A stretch of DNA of 33,768 nt from Sphingobium cloacae (GCF_002355855.1 NZ_AP017661.1:1-33768); one strand, 5' to 3'. Shown: positions 25,330 to 33,480, numbered from the stretch's first letter. Notes: generated by a model from the letters alone, not told the origin. A program made the numbers and translations.

Positions 25330-26053
25330 TCACCGTTCGGCGGCCGGCGCGCTGAAATCCACCAGCACCGGCATTTCGGGTATGTCGCCGCGCAGCTTCG
25401 CCCGCCGCACGATGCTATGCTGGTCGATCAGGTTTTGCGCGTCGCGACGGCCGCTCATGGTTTTCGGGAGCCACATCATCGAAACCCGCTCGACCTTGCG
25501 GCCCTTCTTGATCGGCGTGAACTCGACCCAGAAGGGACAGAGCTTATTGATTTCGTCCTGCGCGACCTTGAGGCAGTATTTGTTGAAATCGGCGAAGCGT
25601 TCCAATTTGCCTTCCGGCACGTTGAGCAGGCCGCGCAGCTCCGCGATGGTGAACTCTTCGCTTTGCTTGTATTCGAGGCCGATGCGGCGTTCGATCATTT
25701 CATAGAGGCACAGCGCGTATTTCGACTCGAAACAATACATCACTTGCGTCTTGAGGCGGGCATAGACCTCGCTGTTACGCAAAATCTCAATCAGTTCTTC
25801 GGGGATGCGGTAATGCAGGAAGCCGTCTTTTTCGAGGCTTTCGTCGCTGGGGCCGAGAAGCTGGACGCGGCGTTTGTAGCTCTTGCCGCCCTTGCGGATC
25901 GTGACGATCGCGATGGTGCCCATCAGGCGCAGCAGCGAGCTTTCTATGCGCTCATTGCCTTGGTGCGTGCCCTTGAGCGCGGTTTTGGCGATCCGGTGAA
26001 TGACCGGCTCGCCGATCCGCTCCCAGGCGTTCGCGATCAGCAGATTGTAGATT
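25330..26053 (-). pseudogene. repB: Rep_3-family replication initiator, 5' truncated by a Tn3-family transposon
   Basis: The C-terminal ~240 codons of a RepB/Rep_3-type initiator: IYNLLIANAWERIGEPVIHR, ESSLLRLMGTIAIVTIRKGG, FLHYRIPEELIEILRNSEVY, MYCFESKYALCLYEMIERRI, the winged-helix part FTIAELRGLLNVPEGKLERF, and ending VDFSAPAAER. The reading frame continues into the transposon end, but that portion is not Rep sequence. The N-terminal domain is missing and is not found elsewhere in the window, so this replicon is dead. It marks a third ancestral plasmid in the mosaic. Confidence 0.85.
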
Positions 26054-26087
26054 GGCCCAGTCGGCCCGAAGCTGCGATTTTGGTCAT
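26054..26087 (+). repeat. Left terminal inverted repeat of the Tn3-family transposon
   Basis: Starts GGCCCAGTCGGCCCGAAGCT. It matches the complement of 30124-30157 at 33 of 34 positions and continues imperfectly for about ten more bases. Confidence 0.9.
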
Positions 26088-26175
26088 CTTGGAGAACACG
26101 TCGGGAACGGGCTGGTTGTTGTTGACGATCGCCCATGCGAGGAACGACGTTCCGCTCCGATAAGGGAGCGGCGTT

Positions 26176-29085
26176 ATGAGCCTTGGCGTTTCGAGTGGGG
26201 ATCTGATCGGCTCCTGGAGCCTGAGTTTTTCGGACATCGCGTTCGTGACCGGCAAAGCGGAGACGGCACGACTGGGATTGGCGGTTCAGCTTAGATTTTT
26301 CGCCGGGCATGGCTTCTTTGTGCCGGATCATGCGTCGATACCCTCCGACGGTGTCTTGTATCTGGCGGAGCAACTTGGTCTCGATGCCAAATCCGTGAAC
26401 CACTATGATTTTTCCGGGCGCACCGCCCGCCGGCATTGCGCGGAGATTTTGCGGCATCTCGGGTTCCGCCGTATGACGCAGACGGATCGCAGGGCGTTGT
26501 CGAGGTGGATTTCCGACGATCTTTGTGCGGGCGGGCAGCCGATCAATGCCATGCTCGAGCATGTTTTCCTGTGGTGCCGCGACCGCCGTATCTATGGGCC
26601 GTCGCGCAAGGAGCTGGAACGCCTCGTCCGTTCGCAACGACACCTCTATCTGGAGGCCCTGTTGGCCCGAGTCCGCGATCGGCTTGCGCCGGATGCGGTC
26701 GCCTTGCTGGAAGCCTCGCTCGCCGATCCCGATGGCCCGACCGGCTTCAACACGATGAAGGGGGATGCAGGTCAGGCGACGCTCGAAAACATTCTTGGCG
26801 TGACCGCCAAACTCGCCTTTATCCAACGGCTTGCTCTTCCCCGAGATTTCCTATCGGTCACGGGCAAGGCATGGGTCGATCAGATCGTTCGCCGGGTTGC
26901 CGGCGAGAAAGCCTCGGAGATGCGCCGGCATGTACCGGCGCGCCAGCTCGGGCTCTATGCCGTTTATCTGATGGCGCGGGAAGCTCAGCTTACGGATGCG
27001 ATGGTCGACCTGCTGATCGAGACGGTCCATAAGATCGGATCGCGCTCGAAACGCAAGGTGGTGGGCGATATCGCGAAAGACATCGAGCGGGTCTATGGCA
27101 AGGAGCGACTCCTGGTCGAGATTGCCAGCGCTTCGATCGACGATCCATCCGGGCGCATCTGCGATGTCATTTTCCCAATCGCCGGCAAGGACAAACTGGC
27201 GGCGATCATCAAGGAAAGCCAGGCAAAGGGCGCCTTGGATCGGCGGATCTACAAGGTGATGCGGAGGTCATGGGCCAATCATTATCGCCGTATGCTGCCA
27301 AGCCTGCTTTCGGCACTGGAGTTCCGGTCGAACAACGCCGTGTGGCGTCCGGTGCTGGCGGCCCTGGACTGGATCAGAAGCAAAGTGGATGATGGATGCC
27401 GCTACGTGCCGCCGCACGCAGTGCCGGTCGACGAGGTCATTCCGGCGAGATGGCGCAGTTCCGTCATTGATGAAGAGGGGCGCGTAAACCGGATCAGTTA
27501 TGAGCTTTGTGTCCTCGCGCAACTGCGCGATCGCATCCGTTCTAAGGAAATCTGGGTTGTCGGGGCGGACCGATACCGCAATCCCGATGACGATCTTCCC
27601 AAGGACTTCGATGCGCGGCGAGAAGCATATTACACAGGATTGAACCTGACGGCGGATGCGCGTGCATTTTCAAGCGCCATCCGGGAAGAGCTTGCTCAGG
27701 AACTGTTGCTCCTCAATGCCAATATTCCCCGGAACGACAAGGTTCGGCTGCTGTGGCGCGGCGAGAACCGTATATCTCTCACCCCGTTCAAACCCTTGCC
27801 CGAACCCAGGGGTCTCGCCTCGATCAAGACCGAGATCGGCCAACGCTGGCCGATGACCGGGCTGCTCGACGTACTGAAGGAGGCTGCCCTTGATACGGGA
27901 CTTCTCGAAGCGTTCGAAACATCGGCCTCGCGTGTTGCACTGCCGAAAACCGCGCTGGATCAACGTCTCCTGCTATGCCTCTACGGCCTGGGAACGAATG
28001 CCGGGCTCAAGCGGATCGCCGGCGCCACCCCCGATGTCAGCTATGAAGAGCTGCTGCATGTCCATCGCCGCTTCGTTCATGCCGCGGCGCTCAAGGAGGC
28101 GTGTGCCAGGGTTGCGAATGCGACCCTGGCAATCCGCAATGCTGCAGTCTGGGGGGACGCCGGCACGGCCTGTGCGTCAGATTCCACAAAGTTCGGAGCC
28201 TGGGATCGCAACCTGATGACGGAATGGCATGCGCGTTATGGTGGACGGGGCGTCATGATCTACTGGCATGTCGAACGACGCGCGACATGCGTCTATTCCC
28301 AGCTCAAGCGCTGCTCTTCCTCCGAGGTCGCCTCCATGATCGAGGGCGTGCTGCGCCATTGCACCGACATGGAAATCCAGCGACAATATGTTGATAGTCA
28401 TGGCCAAAGCGCGGTTGGCTTTGCATTTTGCCGGCTTCTCGGATTTGAGCTTGCACCCCGCCTGAAAGCGATCGCTCGCCAGAAGCTGGCTCTTCCCGAT
28501 GTCGGCATGCGAACGCGGCTTCCCCACTTGCAGCCGATCCTCTCCAGTCCGATCAACTGGGATGAGATCGAGCAGCAATATGACGAGATGGTCAAATATG
28601 CAGCCGCGATGCAGACAAAAACCGCCGACCCGGAGGCGATCCTGCGCCGGTTTAGCCGCTCCGAGGTGATGCACCCGACCTACAAGGCGTTGAGTGAGCT
28701 GGGCCGCGCGGTCAAGACGATCTTCCTGTGCCGGTATCTGCGCGAGGAGTCCTTCCGCCGCGAAATTCATGAAGGCCTGAATGTCGTTGAAAACTGGAAC
28801 AGTGCCAATGGGTTCGTTTTCTTCGGCAAGGGCGGCGAGATCGCCACTAACCGCATCGATGAGCAGCAGCTCTCGGTCCTGGCGCTACATTTGCTGCAAG
28901 CGTCGCTTGTCTATGTGAACACCCGAATGCTTCAGAGCGTGCTGGTGGAACCGAAATGGACGGGCCGGATGACGCCGGATGATTATCGCGGCCTCACACC
29001 GCTGATTTACAGCCACGTCAATCCTTATGGCCGCTTCGACCTCGATCTGAATAGCCGGATCGATTTTGGGCGGCTTGCTGCCTGA
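26176..29085 (+). CDS. tnpA: Tn3-family transposase
   Basis: A full-length 969-residue Tn3-family transposase. The N-terminal DUF4158-like region has [19 protein letters not shown]. The C-terminal DDE domain shows [40 protein letters not shown] and the closing [20 protein letters not shown]. It starts at ATG 26176 just inside the left terminal repeat and has no frameshift, unlike the other transposase genes here. It should be able to form cointegrates that the adjacent resolvase would resolve. The protein ends RIDFGRLAA. Confidence 0.95.
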   Translation: MSLGVSSGDLIGSWSLSFSDIAFVTGKAETARLGLAVQLRFFAGHGFFVPDHASIPSDGVLYLAEQLGLDAKSVNHYDFSGRTARRHCAEILRHLGFRRMTQTDRRALSRWISDDLCAGGQPINAMLEHVFLWCRDRRIYGPSRKELERLVRSQRHLYLEALLARVRDRLAPDAVALLEASLADPDGPTGFNTMKGDAGQATLENILGVTAKLAFIQRLALPRDFLSVTGKAWVDQIVRRVAGEKASEMRRHVPARQLGLYAVYLMAREAQLTDAMVDLLIETVHKIGSRSKRKVVGDIAKDIERVYGKERLLVEIASASIDDPSGRICDVIFPIAGKDKLAAIIKESQAKGALDRRIYKVMRRSWANHYRRMLPSLLSALEFRSNNAVWRPVLAALDWIRSKVDDGCRYVPPHAVPVDEVIPARWRSSVIDEEGRVNRISYELCVLAQLRDRIRSKEIWVVGADRYRNPDDDLPKDFDARREAYYTGLNLTADARAFSSAIREELAQELLLLNANIPRNDKVRLLWRGENRISLTPFKPLPEPRGLASIKTEIGQRWPMTGLLDVLKEAALDTGLLEAFETSASRVALPKTALDQRLLLCLYGLGTNAGLKRIAGATPDVSYEELLHVHRRFVHAAALKEACARVANATLAIRNAAVWGDAGTACASDSTKFGAWDRNLMTEWHARYGGRGVMIYWHVERRATCVYSQLKRCSSSEVASMIEGVLRHCTDMEIQRQYVDSHGQSAVGFAFCRLLGFELAPRLKAIARQKLALPDVGMRTRLPHLQPILSSPINWDEIEQQYDEMVKYAAAMQTKTADPEAILRRFSRSEVMHPTYKALSELGRAVKTIFLCRYLREESFRREIHEGLNVVENWNSANGFVFFGKGGEIATNRIDEQQLSVLALHLLQASLVYVNTRMLQSVLVEPKWTGRMTPDDYRGLTPLIYSHVNPYGRFDLDLNSRIDFGRLAA

Positions 29086-29227
29086 CCGGGGCCTTTCCGC
29101 TCGCACCATTTGGGTGCACCCGAACGTGACGATCGGAAGTGACATATACGACATGTCACAAAAGGGTGGTTCCGTCACCAATGTTACTGTACGAGGGCAA
29201 AGCCACCCTAATGTGACGGATTTGCCC
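29086..29227. other. Probable res site between tnpA and tnpR
   Basis: A 142-base gap with repeated TGTCAC/GTGACA-type motifs: AACGTGACGATCGGAAGTGA, CATATACGACATGTCACAAA, CCGTCACCAATGTTACTGTA and AATGTGACGG. Resolvase-binding subsites are normally located here in Tn3-type elements with co-oriented tnpA and tnpR. Exact subsites were not resolved. Confidence 0.55.
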
Positions 29228-30094
29228 ATGACCCGCGTCGGCTACGCCCGCGTCAGCACCATCGACCAGGATCTCGACATCCAGGTTGCCCGGTTGAAGG
29301 CAGCGGGCTGTGAAATCCTCCGCTCCGAAACAGGCTCGGGCGCATCGCGCACTGGACGCACGGAGCTTGAGACGATCATGCAGTTCCTGCGCGCCGATGA
29401 CGAACTCGTCGTCCTGCGTCTCGATCGGCTCGGTCGCTCCACACGCGATGTTCTCAATCTGGTTCATGAACTCGACCAGAAGGGAGCCTCATTGCGGGTG
29501 CTTGAGCCGGAGGTGACGACGGCCGGAAGCATGGGGCGGATGGTGATCACCATTCTGGGCATGGTCGCGGACATGGAACTGACGTTCATCAAGGACCGGC
29601 AGCGCGCCGGGATCGAGGCGGCGCGCGCCGAAGGCGTCTACAAAGGCCGGAAGAAAAACATCGATGACGATGAAATCCGACGCCGGATCACCGCCGGCGC
29701 GAGCAAGGCCAGCGTCGCGCGCGACCTCAAGATCTCAAGAATGACCGTCTATCGGGCGCTTGACGTCATTCCTTCAAGGATCGGGCTGCCGGAAAAGCCG
29801 CCTTCTGTCACCATCGCCCTGCATCTGACCATCGAGAACTTCAACAAGCATGGTCGTGGCAGAAAGCCCGCTCGCGAGCGCATTGAGGCGATGCTGGAGC
29901 GGGATTACCAGATGCAAAAGACCGGGAACTGCGATTACACGCTGACCGTCGCCTATGATCAGGGTGCCGATGGCGTCAGCCTCGATGATGAGATCGCATC
30001 TCTCCAGACAGAGATGTTCAACATCGCAGAGAGCTACAGGTGCTCGATCGAGACCGATGTTTACGAGATTGGAGGACAAGAGCGAGCCTGGTAG
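29228..30094 (+). CDS. tnpR: Serine resolvase with C-terminal extension
   Basis: A 288-residue serine recombinase. The catalytic domain has YARVSTIDQDLDIQ (nucleophile Ser10), VVLRLDRLGRSTRDVLNLV and TILGMVADMELTFIKDRQRA. The helix-turn-helix is ITAGASKASVARDLKISRMT. Typical Tn3 resolvases are about 185 residues. Here roughly 95 extra residues follow (from SVTIALHLTIENFNKHGRGR to EIGGQERAW) with no recognised domain. ATG 29228 is chosen because it gives the conserved MTRVGYARVS start; an upstream frame continues but reads through the res region. Confidence 0.9.
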   Translation: MTRVGYARVSTIDQDLDIQVARLKAAGCEILRSETGSGASRTGRTELETIMQFLRADDELVVLRLDRLGRSTRDVLNLVHELDQKGASLRVLEPEVTTAGSMGRMVITILGMVADMELTFIKDRQRAGIEAARAEGVYKGRKKNIDDDEIRRRITAGASKASVARDLKISRMTVYRALDVIPSRIGLPEKPPSVTIALHLTIENFNKHGRGRKPARERIEAMLERDYQMQKTGNCDYTLTVAYDQGADGVSLDDEIASLQTEMFNIAESYRCSIETDVYEIGGQERAW

Positions 30095-30123
30095 ATCGCC
30101 ATGTTCAATCTTTGTTCTTCAAC

Positions 30124-30157
30124 ATGGCCAAAATCGCAGCTTCGGGCCGACTGGGCC
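30124..30157 (-). repeat. Right terminal inverted repeat of the Tn3-family transposon
   Basis: Read on the minus strand it starts GGCCCAGTCGGCCCGAAGCT. It lies 29 bases after the tnpR stop. Confidence 0.9.
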
Positions 30158-30601
30158 TATCCGCGACAGAACGGACTGGCCCTCGCACTGCGCGAGCTTG
30201 GCCGCCTCGAACGCTCGATCTTCATGCTCGACTGGCTGCGCGACATCGACCTGCGGCGGCGCACCCAGGCGGGCCTCAACAAGGGCGAAGCCCGCAATGC
30301 GCTCGCCCGCGCGCTCTTCTTCAACCAGCTCGGCGAACTGCGCGATCGGCGGTTCGAGAACCAGACCTATCGCGCATCCGGCCTCAACCTGCTCGTCGCC
30401 GCCATCATCCTGTGGAACACGCGCTATCTCGAAATGGCTTTGGCTGACATCGGCACGCCCCACGAGATCGCGCGCCACGTCGCGCCATTGGGCTGGGAGC
30501 ATATCTCGCTGACTGGCGACTATAGCTGGAATGTCGATGAGCGGCCAGATCCGGATGCCCTGCGGCCGCTTCGTGCCGTCAGTTCCCTGCTCGCCGCATG
30601 A
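30158..30601 (+). pseudogene. Tn3-family transposase C-terminal remnant (copy B)
   Basis: About 147 codons continuous from the transposon edge: [60 protein letters not shown] and [20 protein letters not shown]. It ends [10 protein letters not shown] with a normal stop. It is the homologue of the end of copy A at about 15090-15537 but without frameshifts, and belongs to a different Tn3 subgroup from the intact transposase next to it. Its own terminal repeat follows at 30621-30658. Confidence 0.88.
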
Positions 30602-30620
30602 AGTTCGCTATCTGTTCACC

Positions 30621-30658
30621 CTTGGCGTGCAGATACGTCACTTTCGTGTAGTCACCCC
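30621..30658 (-). repeat. 38-bp Tn3-type terminal inverted repeat (copy B)
   Basis: Read outward on the minus strand it starts GGGGTGACTACACGAAAGTG, the GGGG start typical of Tn3-family ends. It is the counterpart of 15574-15607. Confidence 0.8.
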
Positions 30659-30738
30659 TATATATGTCTTTCAGTCGCCAGCATATTTTTTCAGCACTGA
30701 ATTGCCAGAACCTTTAATGTCCTTTAAGCCGGGGCATT

Positions 30739-30978
30739 ATGGCGAATCATACGCAACTCAAACCCTCCACGCTGTCCCAGCGCAAACGCGCCAAGGCACA
30801 GAGCGAGCAGGGCTTTAAGCGCATGAGTTTGGCCTTGTCCCCTAAAGCCGTCGAGATCGTGGAGAGGGTGAAAGCCAGCAAGGGATTCACGTCCCGCGAG
30901 GCTGCAATCAACGCGATCCTAGAGCGGATCGGGGACGATATGTTTCTGCAACAGGAGTTTCTGGCCGTGAGTGGATAA
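30739..30978 (+). CDS. Small ribbon-helix-helix-like protein next to the backbone Rep-like gene
   Basis: A 79-residue basic protein. After a Lys/Arg/Gln-rich N-terminus (RKRAKAQSEQG), KRMSLALSPKAVEIVERVKA and SKGFTSREAAINAILERIG form a strand plus two helices, matching a CopG/Arc-type ribbon-helix-helix fold. The ATG at 30739 has only a weak GGGG upstream. The gene lies 178 bases before the winged-helix protein and may regulate copy number or transcription of the replicon. The family assignment is by pattern only. Confidence 0.6.
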   Translation: MANHTQLKPSTLSQRKRAKAQSEQGFKRMSLALSPKAVEIVERVKASKGFTSREAAINAILERIGDDMFLQQEFLAVSG

Positions 30979-30983
30979 GAAAA

Positions 30984-31004
30984 TGCCCGGCTCGAAGCCG
31001 GGCA
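30984..31004 (-). terminator. Rho-independent terminator facing left
   Basis: A perfect 9-bp stem, TGCCCGGCT with AGCCGGGCA, and a CGA loop. On the minus strand it is followed by ATTTTCTT, whereas on the plus strand no T tract follows. It therefore best terminates a minus-strand transcript coming from the leader of the gene at 31157, where no minus-strand protein gene exists. Confidence 0.6.
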
Positions 31005-31009
31005 CCCTC

Positions 31010-31074
31010 AAAACCGCTTAGTGGGACAGTGCGCCAACACTGAACCTACAGACAATTTCCCACTTAGCGGTTTT
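31010..31074 (-). ncRNA. Candidate antisense RNA / long hairpin in the leader of the Rep-like gene
   Basis: AAAACCGCTTAGTGGGA (31010-31026) and TCCCACTTAGCGGTTTT (31058-31074) pair over 16 of 17 positions around a ~31-base loop. The loop contains a second small hairpin (CAGTG with CACTG, 31027-31042). Transcribed on the minus strand, this hairpin would be followed by the terminator at 30984-31004, an arrangement like counter-transcribed RNAs that limit initiator synthesis. A weak minus-strand promoter (TTGAAC with TAAGTG) is the only promoter candidate. A plus-strand attenuator or DNA operator remains possible. Confidence 0.4.
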
Positions 31075-31156
31075 CGGACTTCGGTTCAAGGGCGCTTGAT
31101 TCGCGCAACGGGATTTTTTTGCCTGTCTCCCGGCCCTTCGCAAAGGAGGGACGACG

Positions 31157-31924
31157 ATGAGTGACACCAGAAGAAAAGGGCCGCTGGCGATCGGGGAGCT
31201 GACCCAGCAGCTTTTCGGCCGAGCCTATGGCGACCGTAGCCGGGGCGGGAAGCACATCACCAAGGCCCGCGTGCGCGGCGGCAGCAAGGAAGCCGGGAGC
31301 GACGTAGAAAAGGGCTTCCTCGCGGCGCGAGACACCAAGACGCGCAAGGGATGCTGGCGTGCGATCAATCTGGCGTTTGAAAAGGGCCGCGCCCTGCGCG
31401 CGGAGCTGCGTCGCGAGCCGCGCGAGATAACGCAGTTCGAGCACTATTGCATGAGCATCACCAATTCCACGATCCGGGTGTATCAAGCCCTGTTGCGGAT
31501 GGAGGAGCGTTTCAGGGGCAACGTGGTGCCCAGCTATGAAATGATAGCCGAATGGGCGACCGTCTCTAGGGCCACCGTCGCAAGGGCCTTGAACGCCCTT
31601 ACCAGCATCGGCTTGCTGGCGCGCCTGCGGCGCTACGTCCACACCGTCACAGAGGACGGGGCGCGATCAGAGCAGACCTCCAATGCCTATCGGGTGGAAT
31701 TGCCGAGGATGCTTCTCGAATTGCTCGACCGGCGCAAGCGCCCTGCCCCGGTGCCCGACGACGAGGCCCAGCGCCTACAGGACCGGCTTGAAGATGAGGC
31801 TTGGATGCTCTCCCGGTTGAGCAAGGCCGATTACATACGGGAGACGACGACATGCAAGGCCACAGCGGAGGCCCTAATCAGCCTATGGAACGGCATTTGC
31901 GCCCGTGATGGCGTTGTTGCCTAG
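31157..31924 (+). CDS. Winged-helix DNA-binding protein, probable replication initiator of the backbone
   Basis: A 255-residue basic protein with a strong AAGGAGGG site 7 bases before the ATG. The N-terminal ~85 residues are Arg/Lys-rich (RGGSKEAGSDVEKGFL). A helix-turn-helix lies in the middle, with VVPSYEMIAEWATVSRATVA followed by ALNALTSIGLLARLRRYVHT, which is a wing-like continuation. The C-terminal third is charged and helical. No other initiator is present in the IncP-like backbone, and the gene has a long, potentially antisense-controlled leader and an adjacent repeat-rich gap, so a Rep role is inferred. A plain transcriptional regulator is the alternative. Confidence 0.6.
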   Translation: MSDTRRKGPLAIGELTQQLFGRAYGDRSRGGKHITKARVRGGSKEAGSDVEKGFLAARDTKTRKGCWRAINLAFEKGRALRAELRREPREITQFEHYCMSITNSTIRVYQALLRMEERFRGNVVPSYEMIAEWATVSRATVARALNALTSIGLLARLRRYVHTVTEDGARSEQTSNAYRVELPRMLLELLDRRKRPAPVPDDEAQRLQDRLEDEAWMLSRLSKADYIRETTTCKATAEALISLWNGICARDGVVA

Positions 31925-32146
31925 CCGTGAGTCTCATAATGGTTCTGAACCTCCCCTTGAGTTTATTTATCTAAGGTGATGAGGAGTTGCGCTAGTCGCG
32001 CAACGCTTAATTGAGACTGTTTGAACACCAAAAAGGGGGTAAGGCTCCGATTTGGGGAGCTGACATGCGTGTCCATTCGGGGCGCGGATAGCGGCACTCT
32101 GTAAAACTGCGGGGCAGCGACCAAATATGCCTTGCGATGGAGGCCA
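31925..32146. other. Noncoding gap with inverted repeats, possible backbone oriV
   Basis: No gene. Inverted repeats include GTTGCGC with GCGCAAC (about 31986-32004), AGTCTCA (about 31930) with TGAGACT (about 32013), and GCTCC with GGAGC (about 32046-32062). The gap directly follows the Rep-like gene and could hold the backbone origin or an untranslated RNA. No iterons or DnaA box stand out. Confidence 0.35.
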
Positions 32147-32161
32147 TTTTAGCGGCTAAAA
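32147..32161. promoter_or_regulatory. KorB operator (OB) number 2, upstream of klcA
   Basis: Perfect 15-base palindrome TTTTAGCGGCTAAAA containing the IncP KorB consensus TTTAGCGGCTAAA. It lies 25 bases upstream of the klcA -35 box. Confidence 0.9.
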
Positions 32162-32186
32162 GATTTTCATGGCGGGCGAGCGTAAC

Positions 32187-32263
32187 TTGACAGCAACCGG
32201 GAAACTTCCAATATATCGGATATGGCCGGGCTATGGTGCCAAGGTCGAAACCGGAGAAGTCCG
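32187..32263 (+). promoter_or_regulatory. klcA promoter and leader
   Basis: TTGACA (32187-32192) with a 17-base spacer to AATATA (32210-32215). The transcribed leader contains CCGGGC and GCCAAGGTCGAAACCGGAG, identical to the kleE leader, ending TCCGATG at the start codon. Confidence 0.8.
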
Positions 32264-32677
32264 ATGAGCAACAGAGAGAGAATTGCCGCCGTGCTGGTTG
32301 GCGAAGAAGACCGGATTATGTGCCTGCCCCGGCTGTTCGGGCTGGCGCGCATGATCGAGGTCGAGGCCGTCACCTATGGCTATATGTCCAAGCTATCCGC
32401 CGACTACACGGGCGCATATTGGCATTTCTACACCCTATCGAACGGCGGGTTCTACATGGCCCCCGGCGATCAGCCCCAATATCGTCTGGAATGGGACGGC
32501 AACGGCTTCTCTGGCGACGTTTCGGCCGACGCGGCGGGCCTTATAGCCACCCTGTTCATGCTGGGGCATATGCACGAAAAATACGGCGAGGATCAATTTG
32601 CCCAGCTCTATGCGTGGGCATCTGCCTATGCCGCCCAACATTCGGAAGCGGGGCCGATCGGTGCCGCGCTCGACTAG
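32264..32677 (+). CDS. klcA: KlcA/ArdB-family antirestriction protein
   Basis: A 137-residue homologue of IncP KlcA/ArdB, which protect incoming plasmid DNA from type I restriction. Family stretches are MCLPRLFGLARMIEVEAV, LSADYTGAYWHFYTLSNGGF, YRLEWDGNGFSGDVSADAAG and IATLFMLGHMHEKYG. ATG 32264 (MSNRERIAAVL) follows ACCGGAG and gives the family start; a longer frame from 32222 overlaps the promoter. It lies directly downstream of a KorB operator, as klcA does in RK2, so it should be off in an established plasmid and expressed briefly on entry. It is followed by korC after 104 bases. Confidence 0.9.
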   Translation: MSNRERIAAVLVGEEDRIMCLPRLFGLARMIEVEAVTYGYMSKLSADYTGAYWHFYTLSNGGFYMAPGDQPQYRLEWDGNGFSGDVSADAAGLIATLFMLGHMHEKYGEDQFAQLYAWASAYAAQHSEAGPIGAALD

Positions 32678-32781
32678 CGCCACAGGGGGGCAGCGTGCCC
32701 CCCTTCCCTTCCCTGCCTATCGGGCATATTCCTCATTCGGCCGCCATGAGGAGCAACGCCAGCGAAGGAACAGACGCGCGC

Positions 32782-33045
32782 ATGATTGATGTTCGGCCAG
32801 ATTGCCTATTGCCCGCCGATCAGGGGTGGCAGCAGCCGACGCCGGATGAGGTAAGGGCGGTCCTCAAAGCAGCGGACATGACAGGGGGCAGCGCGTCCAA
32901 GTTTCTAGGCTTGAGCAATACCCGCGTTATTCGGCGCTGGACGGGCGGCGACGATCAGATTCCCTATTCGGCATGGGCGCTGTTGTGCGCGGCTGCGGGC
33001 TTGGGAAATATTTGGGAACACCAGAACGACGATTTTAGCGGCTAA
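32782..33045 (+). CDS. korC: KorC-like helix-turn-helix repressor
   Basis: An 87-residue regulator. It shows PADQGWQQPTPDEVRAVLKA, then a helix-turn-helix MTGGSASKFLGLSNTRVIRR, and WTGGDDQIPYSAWALLCAAA. Length and layout match IncP KorC (about 85 residues), which represses the kilC and kleA-type promoters, and the position after klcA fits the RK2 kilC order. The last codons and TAA stop are formed by a KorB operator. The target site is unknown; the shared klcA/kleE leader sequence is the obvious candidate. Confidence 0.8.
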   Translation: MIDVRPDCLLPADQGWQQPTPDEVRAVLKAADMTGGSASKFLGLSNTRVIRRWTGGDDQIPYSAWALLCAAAGLGNIWEHQNDDFSG

Positions 33046-33047
33046 AA
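33033..33047. promoter_or_regulatory. KorB operator (OB) number 3, upstream of kleE-korA-incC-korB
   Basis: Perfect palindrome TTTTAGCGGCTAAAA, 27 bases upstream of the -35 box at 33075. It also encodes the last residues and stop of korC. It is the only OB upstream of the operon that makes KorB, so it should mediate autoregulation. Confidence 0.9.
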
Positions 33048-33074
33048 TTATTGCCGTTCAGACTTTACGGGGGC

Positions 33075-33150
33075 TTGACACGGTTCGGGATGCTGTCATT
33101 ATATCGGTTGTGACCGGGCAACCCGCCAAGGTCGAAACCGGAGTATTCCG
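33075..33150 (+). promoter_or_regulatory. Promoter and leader of the kleE-korA-incC-korB operon
   Basis: TTGACA (33075-33080), a 17-base spacer and ATTATA (33098-33103) form a near-consensus promoter. The leader shares CCGGGC and GCCAAGGTCGAAACCGGAG with klcA, then TCCGATG at the start. Confidence 0.85.
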
Positions 33151-33480
33151 ATGAAGGCGAAAATTCCCCCGCTGCCCGCACGTTTTGCGGTCATGCGGCT
33201 TCCCAATCCTCCACCCGCATGGGAGGGCAACCGCGTGGATTACGTCATTGCGGCCGTCTGGACGTTCGGAGTCCTGATCTGGACCGTCGCGCGCTTCATC
33301 ATCCCGCTTGTCGTCTTCTGGCAGTTCTGCCGGATGCTCTGGTATTGGAACACGCCGGATGTTCATGCCGGTTGGCAGTTCCTCGCCTATTATGCGGTCT
33401 ATATCGCCCTCTACATCTTCCTCGGCGTCTATGAGCCGAAGCTATACCGCGAGAAGAATCGCGGCAGGTGCAATGGATAA
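33151..33480 (+). CDS. kleE: KleE-like membrane protein
   Basis: A 109-residue inner-membrane protein with two or three transmembrane segments: YVIAAVWTFGVLIWTVARFI, IIPLVVFWQFCRMLWYW and WQFLAYYAVYIALYIFLGVY. The stretch CRMLWYWNTPDVHAGWQFL followed by a tyrosine-rich helix matches the C-terminal pattern of IncP KleE, whose function is unknown but linked to stable maintenance. The other kle genes are missing. The stop overlaps the korA start by 8 bases, so korA is probably translationally coupled to it. Confidence 0.75.
   Translation: MKAKIPPLPARFAVMRLPNPPPAWEGNRVDYVIAAVWTFGVLIWTVARFIIPLVVFWQFCRMLWYWNTPDVHAGWQFLAYYAVYIALYIFLGVYEPKLYREKNRGRCNG

Larger units (their letters stand above)
26054..30157 (+). 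mobile_element. Tn3-family transposon (tnpA-tnpR), cargo-free
   Basis: About 4.1 kb bounded by 34-base inverted repeats starting GGCCCAGTCGGCCCGAAGCT (26054-26087 and the complement of 30124-30157) with one mismatch. It contains a full transposase and a resolvase, with a res-like gap between them and no passenger gene. The five bases outside the ends (AGATT and TATCC) do not match, so no target duplication is visible. The left flank is a rep gene and the right flank another Tn3 transposase, so the locus has rearranged since insertion. Confidence 0.85.

Noticed and set aside
26054..26826. Continuous reading of the Rep_3 frame through the transposon as one fused protein
   Set aside because: The portion beyond 26053 is antisense to the transposase and inverted repeat. 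The join is accidental.
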